From: Lachnospiraceae bacterium
GTDB lineage: Bacteria > Bacillota > Clostridia > Lachnospirales > Lachnospiraceae
Direction of reading: 5' to 3'
Assembly (NCBI GenBank): GCA_910575105.1
Contig: CAJTDK010000007.1
Coordinates: forward strand, 124,001 to 188,000
Length of the DNA: 64,000 bases
How positions within the stretch are numbered: position 1 is the stretch's first letter; each line of letters begins with the position of its first letter. A model generated the notes under the pieces. The model searched no databases. It was not told the origin of the DNA and was given only the letters and a program-made list of their open reading frames with translations. This document shows, piece after piece, positions 1-9,222 of this stretch. A program made the position numbers and the translations under genes.

Positions 1-50
1 GCTCATAGCAACTGGAAGATTACCATGACAGCAAAGACTTAAAGCTCCCG

Positions 51-1961
51 CTAAAATTCAAAAATAGCAACCCCGTACGGCGGCAATTCATAGGCAAAGG
101 AGAACGGCCTTCCGTCACACTCCTTCTTCACCGCCCGGTAAACCGTCGGGCGCTCTATGCCCTTTCCGCCGTATTTCACATCATCGCTGTTCATGATGAG
201 CTTGTACTGCTTCCTTCTCGGCACACCCACACGGTAATCCTCCCATGTCATCGGTGTGAAGTTGATGACAAAGAGAAGATTCTTCTTCTTATTCTTGGAA
301 TGTCTTACAAAGCTAAAAATACTGCGGTAAGCGTCGTCCGCATTGATCCACTCGAAGCCCTCCCAGATTTGCTCATCCTGGTAAAGCGCCGGATTCTTCC
401 TATATAAATGCAGGAGATCCCTCATCCAGTTCTGGACCGCCTGATGCTCCTCCTCAGCAAGCAGGAACCAGTCAAGCTCCCGCTCCTCGCTCCACTCACG
501 GAGCTGCGCAAACTCCTGCCCCATGAACAGAAGCTTCTTCCCGGCATGTCCCATCATAAACGCATATCCGGCCTTAAGGTTCGCATATTTATCAAAGCCG
601 AGCCCCGGCATCTTATTGAGCATGGAACACTTCAGATGAACCACCTCATCATGGGACAGCACGAGGATATACTTCTCGCTTCCCGCATAGCTCATGGCAA
701 AAGTCATCATATGATGGTTGTCCTTACGGAAATACGGATCCAGCTTCATATATTCCGTAAAATCATGCATCCATCCCATATTCCACTTCAGGCTGAAGCC
801 AAGTCCGTCGTCCTCCACATCTCCCGTCACCTTCGGCCACGCAGTAGACTCCTCGGCGATCATCATCGCGCCAGGATTCCTTCCGAGGACAACCGAATTC
901 AGATGCTTGAAGAAGTCAATCGCCTCCAGGTTCTGGTTACCGCCGTATTTATTGGCAACCCACTGCCCGTCCTGTCTTCCGTAATCCAGATATAATATAG
1001 AAGCAACCGCGTCAACACGCAGCCCGTCAACATGGAACTTCTCAATCCAAAAGAGCGCATTAGAAATCAAAAAGTTTCTCACTTCATTCTTTCCGAAGTC
1101 AAAGACCTTTGTTCCCCAGTCCGGATGTTCGCCCTTTCTCGGGTCAGCATATTCAAAGGTAGGAGTCCCGTCAAAGTCTGCAAGTCCGTGGGCGTCTCTC
1201 GGGAAATGTGCCGGGACCCAGTCAAGGATAACCCCGATCTTGTTGCGGTGAAGGTAATTGACCATCCACGCAAAATCCTCCGGCGTTCCGTATCTGGATG
1301 TCGGTGCATAATACCCGGTCACCTGATATCCCCACGAACCGTCAAACGGATGCTCCGCGATACCGATCAGCTCAATATGCGTATAGCCCATGTCCTTCAC
1401 ATATTTTGCGATCTCCTTCGCAAACTCCCGATAGGTGTAAAAGCCCTCCTCCTCACGGCCAGGATGCCTCTTCCACGAACCGATATGCGCCTCATAGACA
1501 GACACCGGCTTTTGCATGTGATTCCATTTCTTCCTTTTTTCCATCCAGTCATCGTCCGTCCACTTCAGGTCGCTGATATCCACTATCTTGGATGCAGTAC
1601 CCGGCCTGAGTTCCGCATAGTTGGCAAACGGATCCGCTTTAAATACATAGTCTCCCTTATACGTCTGAATACAATATTTGTACATATCATATTCCTTTAC
1701 TCCCGGAACAAAACAGGTAAATATCCCCACAGATTCCTGACGCTCCATCGGGTTCGCCTCTATATCCCACTCATTGAATTCGCCAATGACTGACACCGAC
1801 TTTGCATGGGGCGCCCATACCGCAAAATAAACGCCTTCCCTTTTGCCTTTTTTTACTTTGTGCGCGCCCAGTTTCTTATAGATCTCATAATGATTGCCTT
1901 GTCCGAAAAGATACTGATCAAGTTCGCTGATTTCATACGCTTTCTTTTTCTTTTCCGCCAT
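51..1961 (-). CDS. glgB: 1,4-alpha-glucan branching enzyme
   Basis: This cytoplasmic GH13 enzyme makes alpha-1,6 branches in glycogen. The 636-residue protein has an N-terminal CBM48 domain (about residues 35-125), a (beta/alpha)8 catalytic barrel from about 150 and a C-terminal all-beta domain. The GH13 signature VDGLRVDAV places the nucleophile at D317, IAEES places the acid/base at E370, and a later SHDEVV supplies the third acidic residue. The length fits the family. ATG at 1961 follows GAGGG at 7-nt spacing. No other glg gene lies next to it. The gene upstream ends in a strong terminator, so glgB probably has its own promoter in 1962-2160. Confidence 0.96.
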   Translation of the reverse strand: MAEKKKKAYEISELDQYLFGQGNHYEIYKKLGAHKVKKGKREGVYFAVWAPHAKSVSVIGEFNEWDIEANPMERQESVGIFTCFVPGVKEYDMYKYCIQTYKGDYVFKADPFANYAELRPGTASKIVDISDLKWTDDDWMEKRKKWNHMQKPVSVYEAHIGSWKRHPGREEEGFYTYREFAKEIAKYVKDMGYTHIELIGIAEHPFDGSWGYQVTGYYAPTSRYGTPEDFAWMVNYLHRNKIGVILDWVPAHFPRDAHGLADFDGTPTFEYADPRKGEHPDWGTKVFDFGKNEVRNFLISNALFWIEKFHVDGLRVDAVASILYLDYGRQDGQWVANKYGGNQNLEAIDFFKHLNSVVLGRNPGAMMIAEESTAWPKVTGDVEDDGLGFSLKWNMGWMHDFTEYMKLDPYFRKDNHHMMTFAMSYAGSEKYILVLSHDEVVHLKCSMLNKMPGLGFDKYANLKAGYAFMMGHAGKKLLFMGQEFAQLREWSEERELDWFLLAEEEHQAVQNWMRDLLHLYRKNPALYQDEQIWEGFEWINADDAYRSIFSFVRHSKNKKKNLLFVINFTPMTWEDYRVGVPRRKQYKLIMNSDDVKYGGKGIERPTVYRAVKKECDGRPFSFAYELPPYGVAIFEF

Positions 1962-2162
1962 ATTCGTACCCTCGCTTGCTACGTTGTTTTTAAATTACTG
2001 CTCACACAAGTTTGTTTACTTCACAAACCGTGGAAAAATGATGCAAACGTGCAAAAACCCATTACCAGAGGCAATTATAAATGAATCTTTGCATGCTGCA
2101 TGTCACGAAATGAACCGTAACATTTTGAATAATATTATTATACCCCGCATGGGCGCAAAAAG

Positions 2163-2199
2163 AAAGAGTTTTGGCAAATATGGTATGCCAAAACTCTTT
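2163..2199 (-). terminator. Rho-independent terminator after the acidic TPR/P-loop gene
   Basis: Perfect 14-bp stem (2163-2176 with 2186-2199) and a 9-nt loop. It is followed on the minus strand by a CTTTTT tract and has a T run on the plus strand too, so it may act in both directions. It separates the 2248-5721 gene from glgB. Confidence 0.85.
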
Positions 2200-2247
2200 T
2201 TTTGTTATTGTCCACAGCCTGGGCAGCCCCAGTGCTCTTTCTTACTG

Positions 2248-5200
2248 CTAAATCTTAAAGTCTTCTTCCTTCAGAATGATCCTGTCTGAATCATCAGTAC
2301 CTTTTCCGAATACTCTCCTGGCCAGATGCTTGACATTCACCCTCTGGGAATGGGAGATCGCTTCATCCATGATCTCCTTCACTTCTGCCACTGATACCGC
2401 ATGATCCTCTCTCTGCATTACATCAATACGGCTGTACAGAGCTAAAATCCCCATCTCATCCAGCTTATAACCGTTCTCCTTCGCGTAGGTCTGGCCGAAG
2501 GTTACCAGCTCGTCATTAATGAAGATCGGCAGCTCCAGCTTGGAAGTGAATTTCTTCTTAAAGTCAGGATTGGCCGTCAAAAGCTTCTCAAGCAGCTTTC
2601 TCTGATCCTCCAGAACGAACAGCATCTCGCCGGTCTTTCTCTCCATCAGGTAGTTGAGCTCCTTCACCGTTCTGGAGTTAAGCTTTCCGGCCTTCTCAAC
2701 GATGATTGCCCCACCCTTAAGCTTCTGGATGATATTCGGCAGCTCCTTCTTATTCAGGGATTCCCCGGTAACGATCGCCACCTTGCCCTGCTTCAGGTTC
2801 CTCTGCTTCTGGATTGCCTTTACGATATCTACCGCAAGAACCGTCTTCCCAGAACCCTTCCTTCCGATTACCAGAAGGTTGCCTGTCTTAGACGTCCCCT
2901 CTCGCTGCGCCCTGCGGTCATTATCAAGCGCTTCTACGATCTGCTCGCTCATGCCCCTGACCGGAACAAAGTAGGAGAACAGCTTCTTCTGCTCTTCCGT
3001 AAGCCCTGCCTTCAGGCCGATCTCACTGGTTGCGCTCAGATCATACCGCCCGGTCACTACGAATCCGGTATCGAACGGAACTCCGCCGCTCTTAGCTTTT
3101 CTGAACCTTTTTTGTATCTCCTCTTCAGAAGGCTCTTCGATCTCAAGAGGAATATCCTCTTTTTTCGTCTCCTCTTCTACAAGCTCTTCTTCAGCGAAGT
3201 CTTCCTCATCAAAGTCTTCTTCAGCATCCCCGTCAGAATCCTCTTCGGAGTCGTCCTCAAATTCGTCCTCTTCAAAATCATCTTCGTCGAAGTCGTCCTC
3301 ATACGAATCATCATCTATGAAATCATCAGCGTCAAACTCGTCTTCATCAAAGTCTTCTTCATCAAAGTCTTCGCCGGACTCTTCAGCGAAGTCGTCCTCA
3401 TCCAGCTCCTCTTCATCAAAGCTGTCGTCAGAATCATCGTCCGCAAGGTCGTCCTGGTCTAATTCATCCTCCTCGAACTCATCCTCCGCAAAGTCGTCTT
3501 CATCTAATTCATCTTCCTCGAACTCGTCTTCTTCAAAATCATCGGTGTCAAAATCTCTTTCCGATTCGTCGTCATCCTCAAAATCATCATCATCTGAATC
3601 TTCCTCGATGAAATCATCTCCGTCAAACTCATCCTCGTCAAATCCGGCTTCGGAGTCATCCTCTGAATCATCTTCAAAATCATCTTCAGCGTCTTCATTT
3701 TCATCCTCTTCGAAATCATCAGCGTCAGCTTCGTCCTCTTCGAAATCGTCCTCGCCTTCATCATCGGCAAAGTCTTCTTCTGAATCTTCTGCGAAATCTT
3801 CTTCCTCGGCCTTGTCATCACCGCCGAAATCTTCTTCTGTTTCGTCACCGGCAAGGTCTTCTTCCTCATCTTCTGCAAGATCATCCGCATCTTCGAAATC
3901 ATCTTCGGCTTCATCCTCCGAGACACCGCCGTCCGTTTCTTCTAAAGAGCTGTCGTCTGTCTCTTCTATAAAGTCATCTGCGCCCAGCTCTTCTTTCTCC
4001 TGCTCTTCCCCGAAGCTTTCTTCCAGAATATCATCTTCTGGTATATCGTCCAGGATGTCTTTCTCCTGCCCGCCGTCACCGTCAGAAGGAGCTTTACTGG
4101 TCTTCTCATTAAGCACGATCTTCGTCGTTGCCCCCGATACTGCGAAATCCGCAGCAAAATCCGCCAGAAATTCTTCCTGGTCAAACTCATCTTCCTCTGC
4201 TGCTTCTGCCTTTTGCGGTGCCGGTGTGCCCGCCACTCTGCTCTCAAGCTGCTCCACCAGCTCCATGATATCATCTGGAAGCCGTTGCGTCTTCTCCTCC
4301 AGAACATTCTTTTTCGGCTTTTTCGCCGCCGGTTTGAGAACCTTCTCTCCCGCTTCCTTCTTTGCTGCCTCTTCCGCCGCTTTCTTTCTGGCTTCTTCCG
4401 CCTTCTTCGCCGCTTCCTCCGCCTTTCTCGCAGTCTCCTCTGCCGCTTTCTTTCTGGCTTCTTCCGCCGCTTTTTTCTTCGCCTCTTCCTCTGCCTTTCT
4501 TTTCGCTTCCTCCGCGGCTTTCCTTCTTTTTGCTTCCTCTGCTTTTCTTGCTGCTTCCTCTGCAGCTCTCCGGGATGCCTCTTTGCGCTTCTCCGCTTCT
4601 TTTCTTTCCTTCTTTAATCTTTCCTTGTCCTGTGCCTTCTGCTTTTCTATGGCATCGGCATTCATCTTCTGTTTTTCTTCCCACTCCTGGAGAATATCTT
4701 CGATCTTCATCTGGCCGTTAAGCTTAAGCTCCTCATCCCTGTCAGCCATCGCTTTTTCTTCCTGATTAAGCCCTGCAGCCATCGCCATTCCGCTTGCCAA
4801 AGCCTCTTCAAGCGTCGCTCCTGTCACAATCCTGGTAATCGGCGCCCGAGGTTTCATCTTAATCTCTTCACGATCCTCTTCCTCTTTTTCTTCTGCTTCT
4901 CCGAATACTGCTTCCCCAGCCTCTTCTTCCTCCAGCTCTGTATCCGTCTCCGCTATAGTGGGTTCAGGCTCTTCCTCCTTAGACTTCTCCTCCGGCTCTG
5001 CTTCCTTAGCTTCCTTTTCTTTTTCCTTCTCCTTTTCCTTCTCTTTCAGCGGCTCCGGCACGCCGTCGTCTTCCTCATGTCCCGGAATCACGATATCTTT
5101 TGTCTTTTTTCCGGTATGCTTATCATACTTTTCCTGCTGGAGAGGCGTGAGAGGCTTATACTTCATCTTAAGCTCCATAGCCATAAAGACATATTTCCCT

Positions 5201-5721
5201 TCGCTGAACCACAAGATCAGATCGTCGCACTCCTCCAGACACTCTCTTACCATGCCTGCCTCGTGATACAGCTTCGCCAGCTCATATGCCCATTTCTCAA
5301 TATATTCTGCCTTCTTAAACTCTTCAAGAGCCGCGATCTGCTCTTCCAAAGGCGCCTTCTGTACTTTAAGAATCCTGTATTTCAAGATGTACTGATTCGG
5401 ATCCTTCGGCGCCAGCTTAACAAACTCTTCGTAACAATCCGAGGCTTCGTCCGGGTCATTCACCTTAAGCGCCAGTGTCGCAAGCCTGTAGACGACCTTC
5501 CTGCTCCCCGGCGAACGGTCGAACGCCATAAACAGAATGTCGCGGCTCTTCTGGAATTCTCCGCAGTATTCATATACCTCACTGACCGTATTCAGCATAG
5601 ACGCACTCTTCACCCTGCGCCAGTCGATCGTATCCGCGATCTCCATCGCTTTGCGGTACTGCTTTTTCTCCGCATATTCAAGCAATTGCTCCGTCTTTAC
5701 CCGATATTCATATTTATCCAA
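2248..5721 (-). CDS. Large acidic TPR / P-loop ATPase-like protein, function unknown
   Basis: This 1157-residue protein has four visible parts. The first 190 or so residues are helical and TPR-like (repeat phrases such as YRKAMEIADTIDW and YELAKLYHEAG). A Lys/Glu/Ala-rich predicted coiled coil covers about 370-510. A very acidic Asp/Glu/Phe repeat tract covers about 590-900. The C-terminal domain of about 220 residues carries a Walker A motif, GRKGSGKT, near residue 945 and a Walker B-like LFVLED, resembling CbxX/SpoVK-type AAA modules. I chose TTG at 5721 because GAGGTGAGG lies just upstream; an in-frame GTG at 5859 lacks a ribosome binding site. No signal peptide is visible. I do not recognise a characterised homologue. 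The ATPase assignment rests on the P-loop alone. Confidence 0.8.
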   Translation of the reverse strand: MDKYEYRVKTEQLLEYAEKKQYRKAMEIADTIDWRRVKSASMLNTVSEVYEYCGEFQKSRDILFMAFDRSPGSRKVVYRLATLALKVNDPDEASDCYEEFVKLAPKDPNQYILKYRILKVQKAPLEEQIAALEEFKKAEYIEKWAYELAKLYHEAGMVRECLEECDDLILWFSEGKYVFMAMELKMKYKPLTPLQQEKYDKHTGKKTKDIVIPGHEEDDGVPEPLKEKEKEKEKEKEAKEAEPEEKSKEEEPEPTIAETDTELEEEEAGEAVFGEAEEKEEEDREEIKMKPRAPITRIVTGATLEEALASGMAMAAGLNQEEKAMADRDEELKLNGQMKIEDILQEWEEKQKMNADAIEKQKAQDKERLKKERKEAEKRKEASRRAAEEAARKAEEAKRRKAAEEAKRKAEEEAKKKAAEEARKKAAEETARKAEEAAKKAEEARKKAAEEAAKKEAGEKVLKPAAKKPKKNVLEEKTQRLPDDIMELVEQLESRVAGTPAPQKAEAAEEDEFDQEEFLADFAADFAVSGATTKIVLNEKTSKAPSDGDGGQEKDILDDIPEDDILEESFGEEQEKEELGADDFIEETDDSSLEETDGGVSEDEAEDDFEDADDLAEDEEEDLAGDETEEDFGGDDKAEEEDFAEDSEEDFADDEGEDDFEEDEADADDFEEDENEDAEDDFEDDSEDDSEAGFDEDEFDGDDFIEEDSDDDDFEDDDESERDFDTDDFEEDEFEEDELDEDDFAEDEFEEDELDQDDLADDDSDDSFDEEELDEDDFAEESGEDFDEEDFDEDEFDADDFIDDDSYEDDFDEDDFEEDEFEDDSEEDSDGDAEEDFDEEDFAEEELVEEETKKEDIPLEIEEPSEEEIQKRFRKAKSGGVPFDTGFVVTGRYDLSATSEIGLKAGLTEEQKKLFSYFVPVRGMSEQIVEALDNDRRAQREGTSKTGNLLVIGRKGSGKTVLAVDIVKAIQKQRNLKQGKVAIVTGESLNKKELPNIIQKLKGGAIIVEKAGKLNSRTVKELNYLMERKTGEMLFVLEDQRKLLEKLLTANPDFKKKFTSKLELPIFINDELVTFGQTYAKENGYKLDEMGILALYSRIDVMQREDHAVSVAEVKEIMDEAISHSQRVNVKHLARRVFGKGTDDSDRIILKEEDFKI

Positions 5722-5888
5722 ATTCCTCACCTCAAAAATGTATCTTTCATCTAATCTTTCTGTTAAAATCGTTGCTACTAGTGTATCATAAGGTATCCGC
5801 AATGTCAAAATATAGTTACTGGCCGCCAGCCACTGTTTACAAGGCCGGTTGCCGTTCACTCCGCGGCCATTCGCATGCAGAAATCCAT

Positions 5889-6264
5889 TTAAAATTGCCT
5901 TAAGAAATAGGATTTTTCAAAGTTACCCGCTAACAGCGGCGCACCAACGAAACAGCCACCGGAATGCTCTACTCCAATGGCTGTTATATTTTTATATTCA
6001 GTTTGATCTGCTTCTATTTTATAATTCGGAGGAATATCTCGGATCAACAGTTCCCGAACGATAACTTTCTGCGTGGTATCATCCTTCAATATGTCTGCAG
6101 ACCGCCAATCCTTACTTTCTCACCGGTTCCCTCTTCTCCGAATTCTCTTTTTTCATCTATCATCCGGCTTATCTTAAAATACTAAGGTTAAGGCTAATTC
6201 TCCGGGAACTTCTGTCTGCCATACCACTAACATATTGAATTACTGTCTCTTTCATCGTGTCCAT
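5889..6264 (-). pseudogene. Probable decayed small gene in a 720-nt gap
   Basis: The stretch 5722-6444 holds no intact long gene. On the minus strand, ATG at 6264 follows a good GGAAGGAGG site and opens a 31-codon frame (MDTMKETVIQYVSGMADRSS...) that stops at 6169. A second frame (6089-5889) resumes with protein-like sequence, including ELLIRDIPPNYKIEADQ and GVEHSGGCFVGAPLL. An intact ribosome binding site, an early stop and a frame change suggest a degraded gene. I recognise no family, and two independent small genes cannot be excluded. The 6300-6440 part is AT-rich with no assignable feature. Confidence 0.35.
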
Positions 6265-6444
6265 TGGAGTAAGCCTCCTTCCTTCTCTATTTAAAAGATT
6301 GCTTTCTTTTTGATGTCTTTATCTTATCACCTCCGCATATATTTGTCAACACTTTTTCATTTATTTTTATTTGTTTTTATTATTTATATTCTTGATCTCC
6401 AAATTGTCTGTTTTTTATATATTTTTCTTTCAATTCACGCAATA

Positions 6445-8532
6445 CTATAAGATCAAGTCCTCCACCTTTTTATCATCCTTAAGGGAATAGGCTTCGATGA
6501 CATTACCGCACACGACATACAGTGTATCGCCGATATATACGCCTCTGGCAGCTCTTGCGGACCGTCCGTTGATCTCCTCGGACATCCTGCACTTAAAGCC
6601 GGCTTTCTCGTCGTAACTGAACAGGTAATATCGTTCGCCGCCTTCTGTGCTTCCGGCAAATCCGATGATGTTCTTGCCCACGTCAATGAGCGCCGCCTTA
6701 TAATCGTAGGACACGTCTGTGCTGTACACATTCTTCAGCACAAGCTTATGCTCCTCCTTAACCGCTGTATTGTCGGAAATATCGAACATGCTGAGCTTCA
6801 CGCCGTCCGTGACCTGTGCTTCCTCCTCCGCGTTCATGCCGATCCCAAGGAGCTTATCCTTCCCGTAAAAATGCAGGTAGTCTGAAAATCCGGGTATCTT
6901 TAATTTCCCCAGGATCTTCGGCTTTTCCGGATCTGAAAAGTCTACGCTAAACAGAGGGTCGGTCTCCCGGAAGGTTACGAAATACCCTGTATCCCCCAGC
7001 AGTCTTGCGGAGTATACCCGCTCATCCTTTGCAAGATTTTTGATGGATCCGATGGTCTTAAGCTTCCCGTTCAGTACATAGACCGAATTTGTCTCCCCCA
7101 CTGTAGTCACGATCCGGAGATTCCCCTTATATTCGTCTATGGAGAATGAGTCGTTGATATATCCCTTGATGCTCCCCTGCACTGCGGACGTAAGCTTTCC
7201 GTCCTTATAGCCAATCTTCCGGATAACGGTCTTTTCTGCATCCCCGTCGTCATTCCATTTCGTCTCGTAATAATAGATATTCTCATTGCTCACATAGAGG
7301 CTTCCGCCGTCGGTAAAGATCGCCTTGCTGGCCGCTGTCTTTGACGGTTCATCGAGACTTACCGCTGTAACCACTTCGTACATGCTTCCGCATTTGAATG
7401 GGGGAAGGCTGATATCCTTCTCCCGGATCAGGCTGTCATTTACCATGGGAATGAAGGTGCGCGGCCTGTGACTGTCGATATTATTTCTCACGCTGTAATT
7501 GCTGAACAGATAGAGATACCCGTCCGCCAGCCTGGATGAGGTATAATAGCCGCTCTGTGTGATACTTCCAAGCTCCTTGGGCTTCTTCGGATCGCCGATA
7601 TCACAGGTCACCGCTACGACCTTCTCCGATATCTGGCCGCCGTTATTCAGATAGATATAATCCTCCTCATAAACCTCGTTTTCTCTCTCGCTGTCCGTTT
7701 CCTTCCCAAGGGGGTTCTCATCCTCGTATACGGCAGCGATGAATACCAGGCGTTTTTCCTCCGGCAATACATAGATCTCCTGGATCTGCTGATCCTTTTT
7801 GGTCTCGATCTTCCCGGTCTCCTTCAGGCCCCCCTTCGTGTCCACGATGGAGATCTGCCGGCCGTTCTCTTTAAGCACATACAGATATCTTCCGTCTGTC
7901 TTGACGATATCTCCCTCGTCTACCCCTTCCTGGCGGACATTCGTCTCCGAATAATCGCTGCCTGCCATCTTAGCATCGCCCGATTCTGCAGTCGATACCG
8001 CCATATCCTCTACCGTGCTCTCCCGCATCGTACCGCCGGCTGCCGCACTCTTTGCAGAATCAGCCCCCATGTCCAAATATCCGGATTCTTCGCGGCTCTG
8101 CTCATCAAGCTTTGCTTTAATATAGGAATAAACTTCTTTATAGCTGTCCGTCTTCCGATCGTCCTGTGTATCCGCTTCCTGCCCTTTGTCCGTATCGGGT
8201 TCACCGGCCGCCTGTGAACCGCCTTCCGCCGCTGCTTCTGTCTCCCCGGCAGTGTCTGCCGCAAGCTCCGCCGCACGGTCAGAAGCTCCGCTTCCGGTAT
8301 ACGGGACGCTGCTTCCCGAGTAGTCTCCCACGACCTTTATCCCTGCCGCAAGCACAAGGCACGCCGCAAGCAGCCCTCCTATGCGGTACAGCTTCCCTCG
8401 GCCCGGCCTGCCCCCCTTGCCCTTCTCCTCCAACAGCTTTTCGATCTGCCCGGGCTCAAGGCTTTCTGGCACCTGTACGTCTCTTGTCTTCTCTTCTATC
8501 TTGTTCAGAATATCCTGTTCCCTTTTTTCCAT
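6445..8532 (-). CDS. Membrane-anchored beta-propeller protein, probable anti-sigma partner
   Basis: This 695-residue protein has a cytoplasmic N-terminus (1-50), one transmembrane helix (about 51-68), an acidic/Ala-rich linker, and a large extracellular domain from about 190 of the secreted beta-propeller type (PF09826). Repeated blade phrases include SIVDTKGGLKETGKI, DGYLYLFSNY and SMFDISDN. It starts 15 nt after the ECF sigma gene and is evidently co-transcribed with it. By analogy with other ECF pairs, the N-terminal cytoplasmic segment may bind the sigma factor while the propeller senses something outside; this role is inference. ATG at 8532 is preceded by AAAGGGG. Confidence 0.8.
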   Translation of the reverse strand: MEKREQDILNKIEEKTRDVQVPESLEPGQIEKLLEEKGKGGRPGRGKLYRIGGLLAACLVLAAGIKVVGDYSGSSVPYTGSGASDRAAELAADTAGETEAAAEGGSQAAGEPDTDKGQEADTQDDRKTDSYKEVYSYIKAKLDEQSREESGYLDMGADSAKSAAAGGTMRESTVEDMAVSTAESGDAKMAGSDYSETNVRQEGVDEGDIVKTDGRYLYVLKENGRQISIVDTKGGLKETGKIETKKDQQIQEIYVLPEEKRLVFIAAVYEDENPLGKETDSERENEVYEEDYIYLNNGGQISEKVVAVTCDIGDPKKPKELGSITQSGYYTSSRLADGYLYLFSNYSVRNNIDSHRPRTFIPMVNDSLIREKDISLPPFKCGSMYEVVTAVSLDEPSKTAASKAIFTDGGSLYVSNENIYYYETKWNDDGDAEKTVIRKIGYKDGKLTSAVQGSIKGYINDSFSIDEYKGNLRIVTTVGETNSVYVLNGKLKTIGSIKNLAKDERVYSARLLGDTGYFVTFRETDPLFSVDFSDPEKPKILGKLKIPGFSDYLHFYGKDKLLGIGMNAEEEAQVTDGVKLSMFDISDNTAVKEEHKLVLKNVYSTDVSYDYKAALIDVGKNIIGFAGSTEGGERYYLFSYDEKAGFKCRMSEEINGRSARAARGVYIGDTLYVVCGNVIEAYSLKDDKKVEDLIL

Positions 8533-8547
8533 AAAGATACCCCTTTC

Positions 8548-9033
8548 CTACTCCAATACATATTCCATCTTTTCCAGTGCGCGGCTCCTTTTTGAGCGCA
8601 CGGTGTTCGGATTCAGATTCAGTGCACTTCCGATCTCTTTGCTGTTGTAACCGCCGAAGACGGAGAGCGCCACGATCTCCTGCTCCTCCGGCGACAGGAT
8701 GAAGAATGCTTTCCGCACATCCAGCGCTATCCCGTAATCGGGTGTCCCCGCGGGAATCTGCGCGAGTCCGTCTTCTGCGCCTTCTTCCCTCTTCTGCCTG
8801 TCCCCGGACTCTTTTAACTTTTTCCTGCATGTATTAGCCAAAATCGTGAAGATCCAGCTTTTGAATGCTGTTTCCTTTTGCAGTTTACGGATATTCTCAT
8901 ATGCCGCAAGCACAGACTCGCTCACCGCGTCCTCTGCATCCTGCACATTTCTCATCCTGCACAGCGCAAAGCGGTACAAATCTTTGTAGATTTCTTCGTA
9001 CATCTGCGCAAATTTTTTCGCATCACATCTCAT
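8548..9033 (-). CDS. ECF-type RNA polymerase sigma factor
   Basis: Short sigma-70 family protein of about 161 residues. It has a region 2 segment (YEEIYKDLYRFALCRMRNVQDAEDAVSE) and a C-terminal region 4 helix-turn-helix (YNSKEIGSALNLNPNTVRSK). It lacks regions 1 and 3, as ECF factors do. ATG at 9033 is preferred over an in-frame ATG at 9063 because GGGAGGAAAGG lies immediately upstream of it. It is followed by the beta-propeller membrane protein, its likely regulator. It probably drives its own operon, but no promoter motif was proven. Confidence 0.9.
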   Translation of the reverse strand: MRCDAKKFAQMYEEIYKDLYRFALCRMRNVQDAEDAVSESVLAAYENIRKLQKETAFKSWIFTILANTCRKKLKESGDRQKREEGAEDGLAQIPAGTPDYGIALDVRKAFFILSPEEQEIVALSVFGGYNSKEIGSALNLNPNTVRSKRSRALEKMEYVLE

Positions 9034-9162
9034 ATCCTTTCCTCCCTGATATGGTATCGGCACCGATTTGCTGTATATATATTAGAGTAAAAAAAACTAC
9101 CTGCTGTTGCAACAGAAAGATAAAAATTTATATAACAATATCAGGCAAGCCGGTTACTGCAA

Positions 9163-9197
9163 AAATGCCGGCGCCAATAAACAAGGCACCAGCATTT
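9163..9197 (-). terminator. Terminator after the aconitase-family gene
   Basis: The 13-nt arms 9163-9175 and 9185-9197 pair with two G-U wobbles around a 9-nt loop. The minus strand then reads TTTTTG. It lies just beyond the stop of the 9223-11502 gene. Confidence 0.65.
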
Positions 9198-9222
9198 CTC
9201 ACATAAAGCCGCTTTTATTCTT

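Noticed and set aside
3317-4765. A long plus-strand frame very rich in serine opposite the acidic protein gene
   Set aside because: It is the mirror of the Asp/Glu codons (GAA/GAT read backwards as TTC/ATC and shifted to TCT/TCA). It has no ribosome binding site and simple composition.
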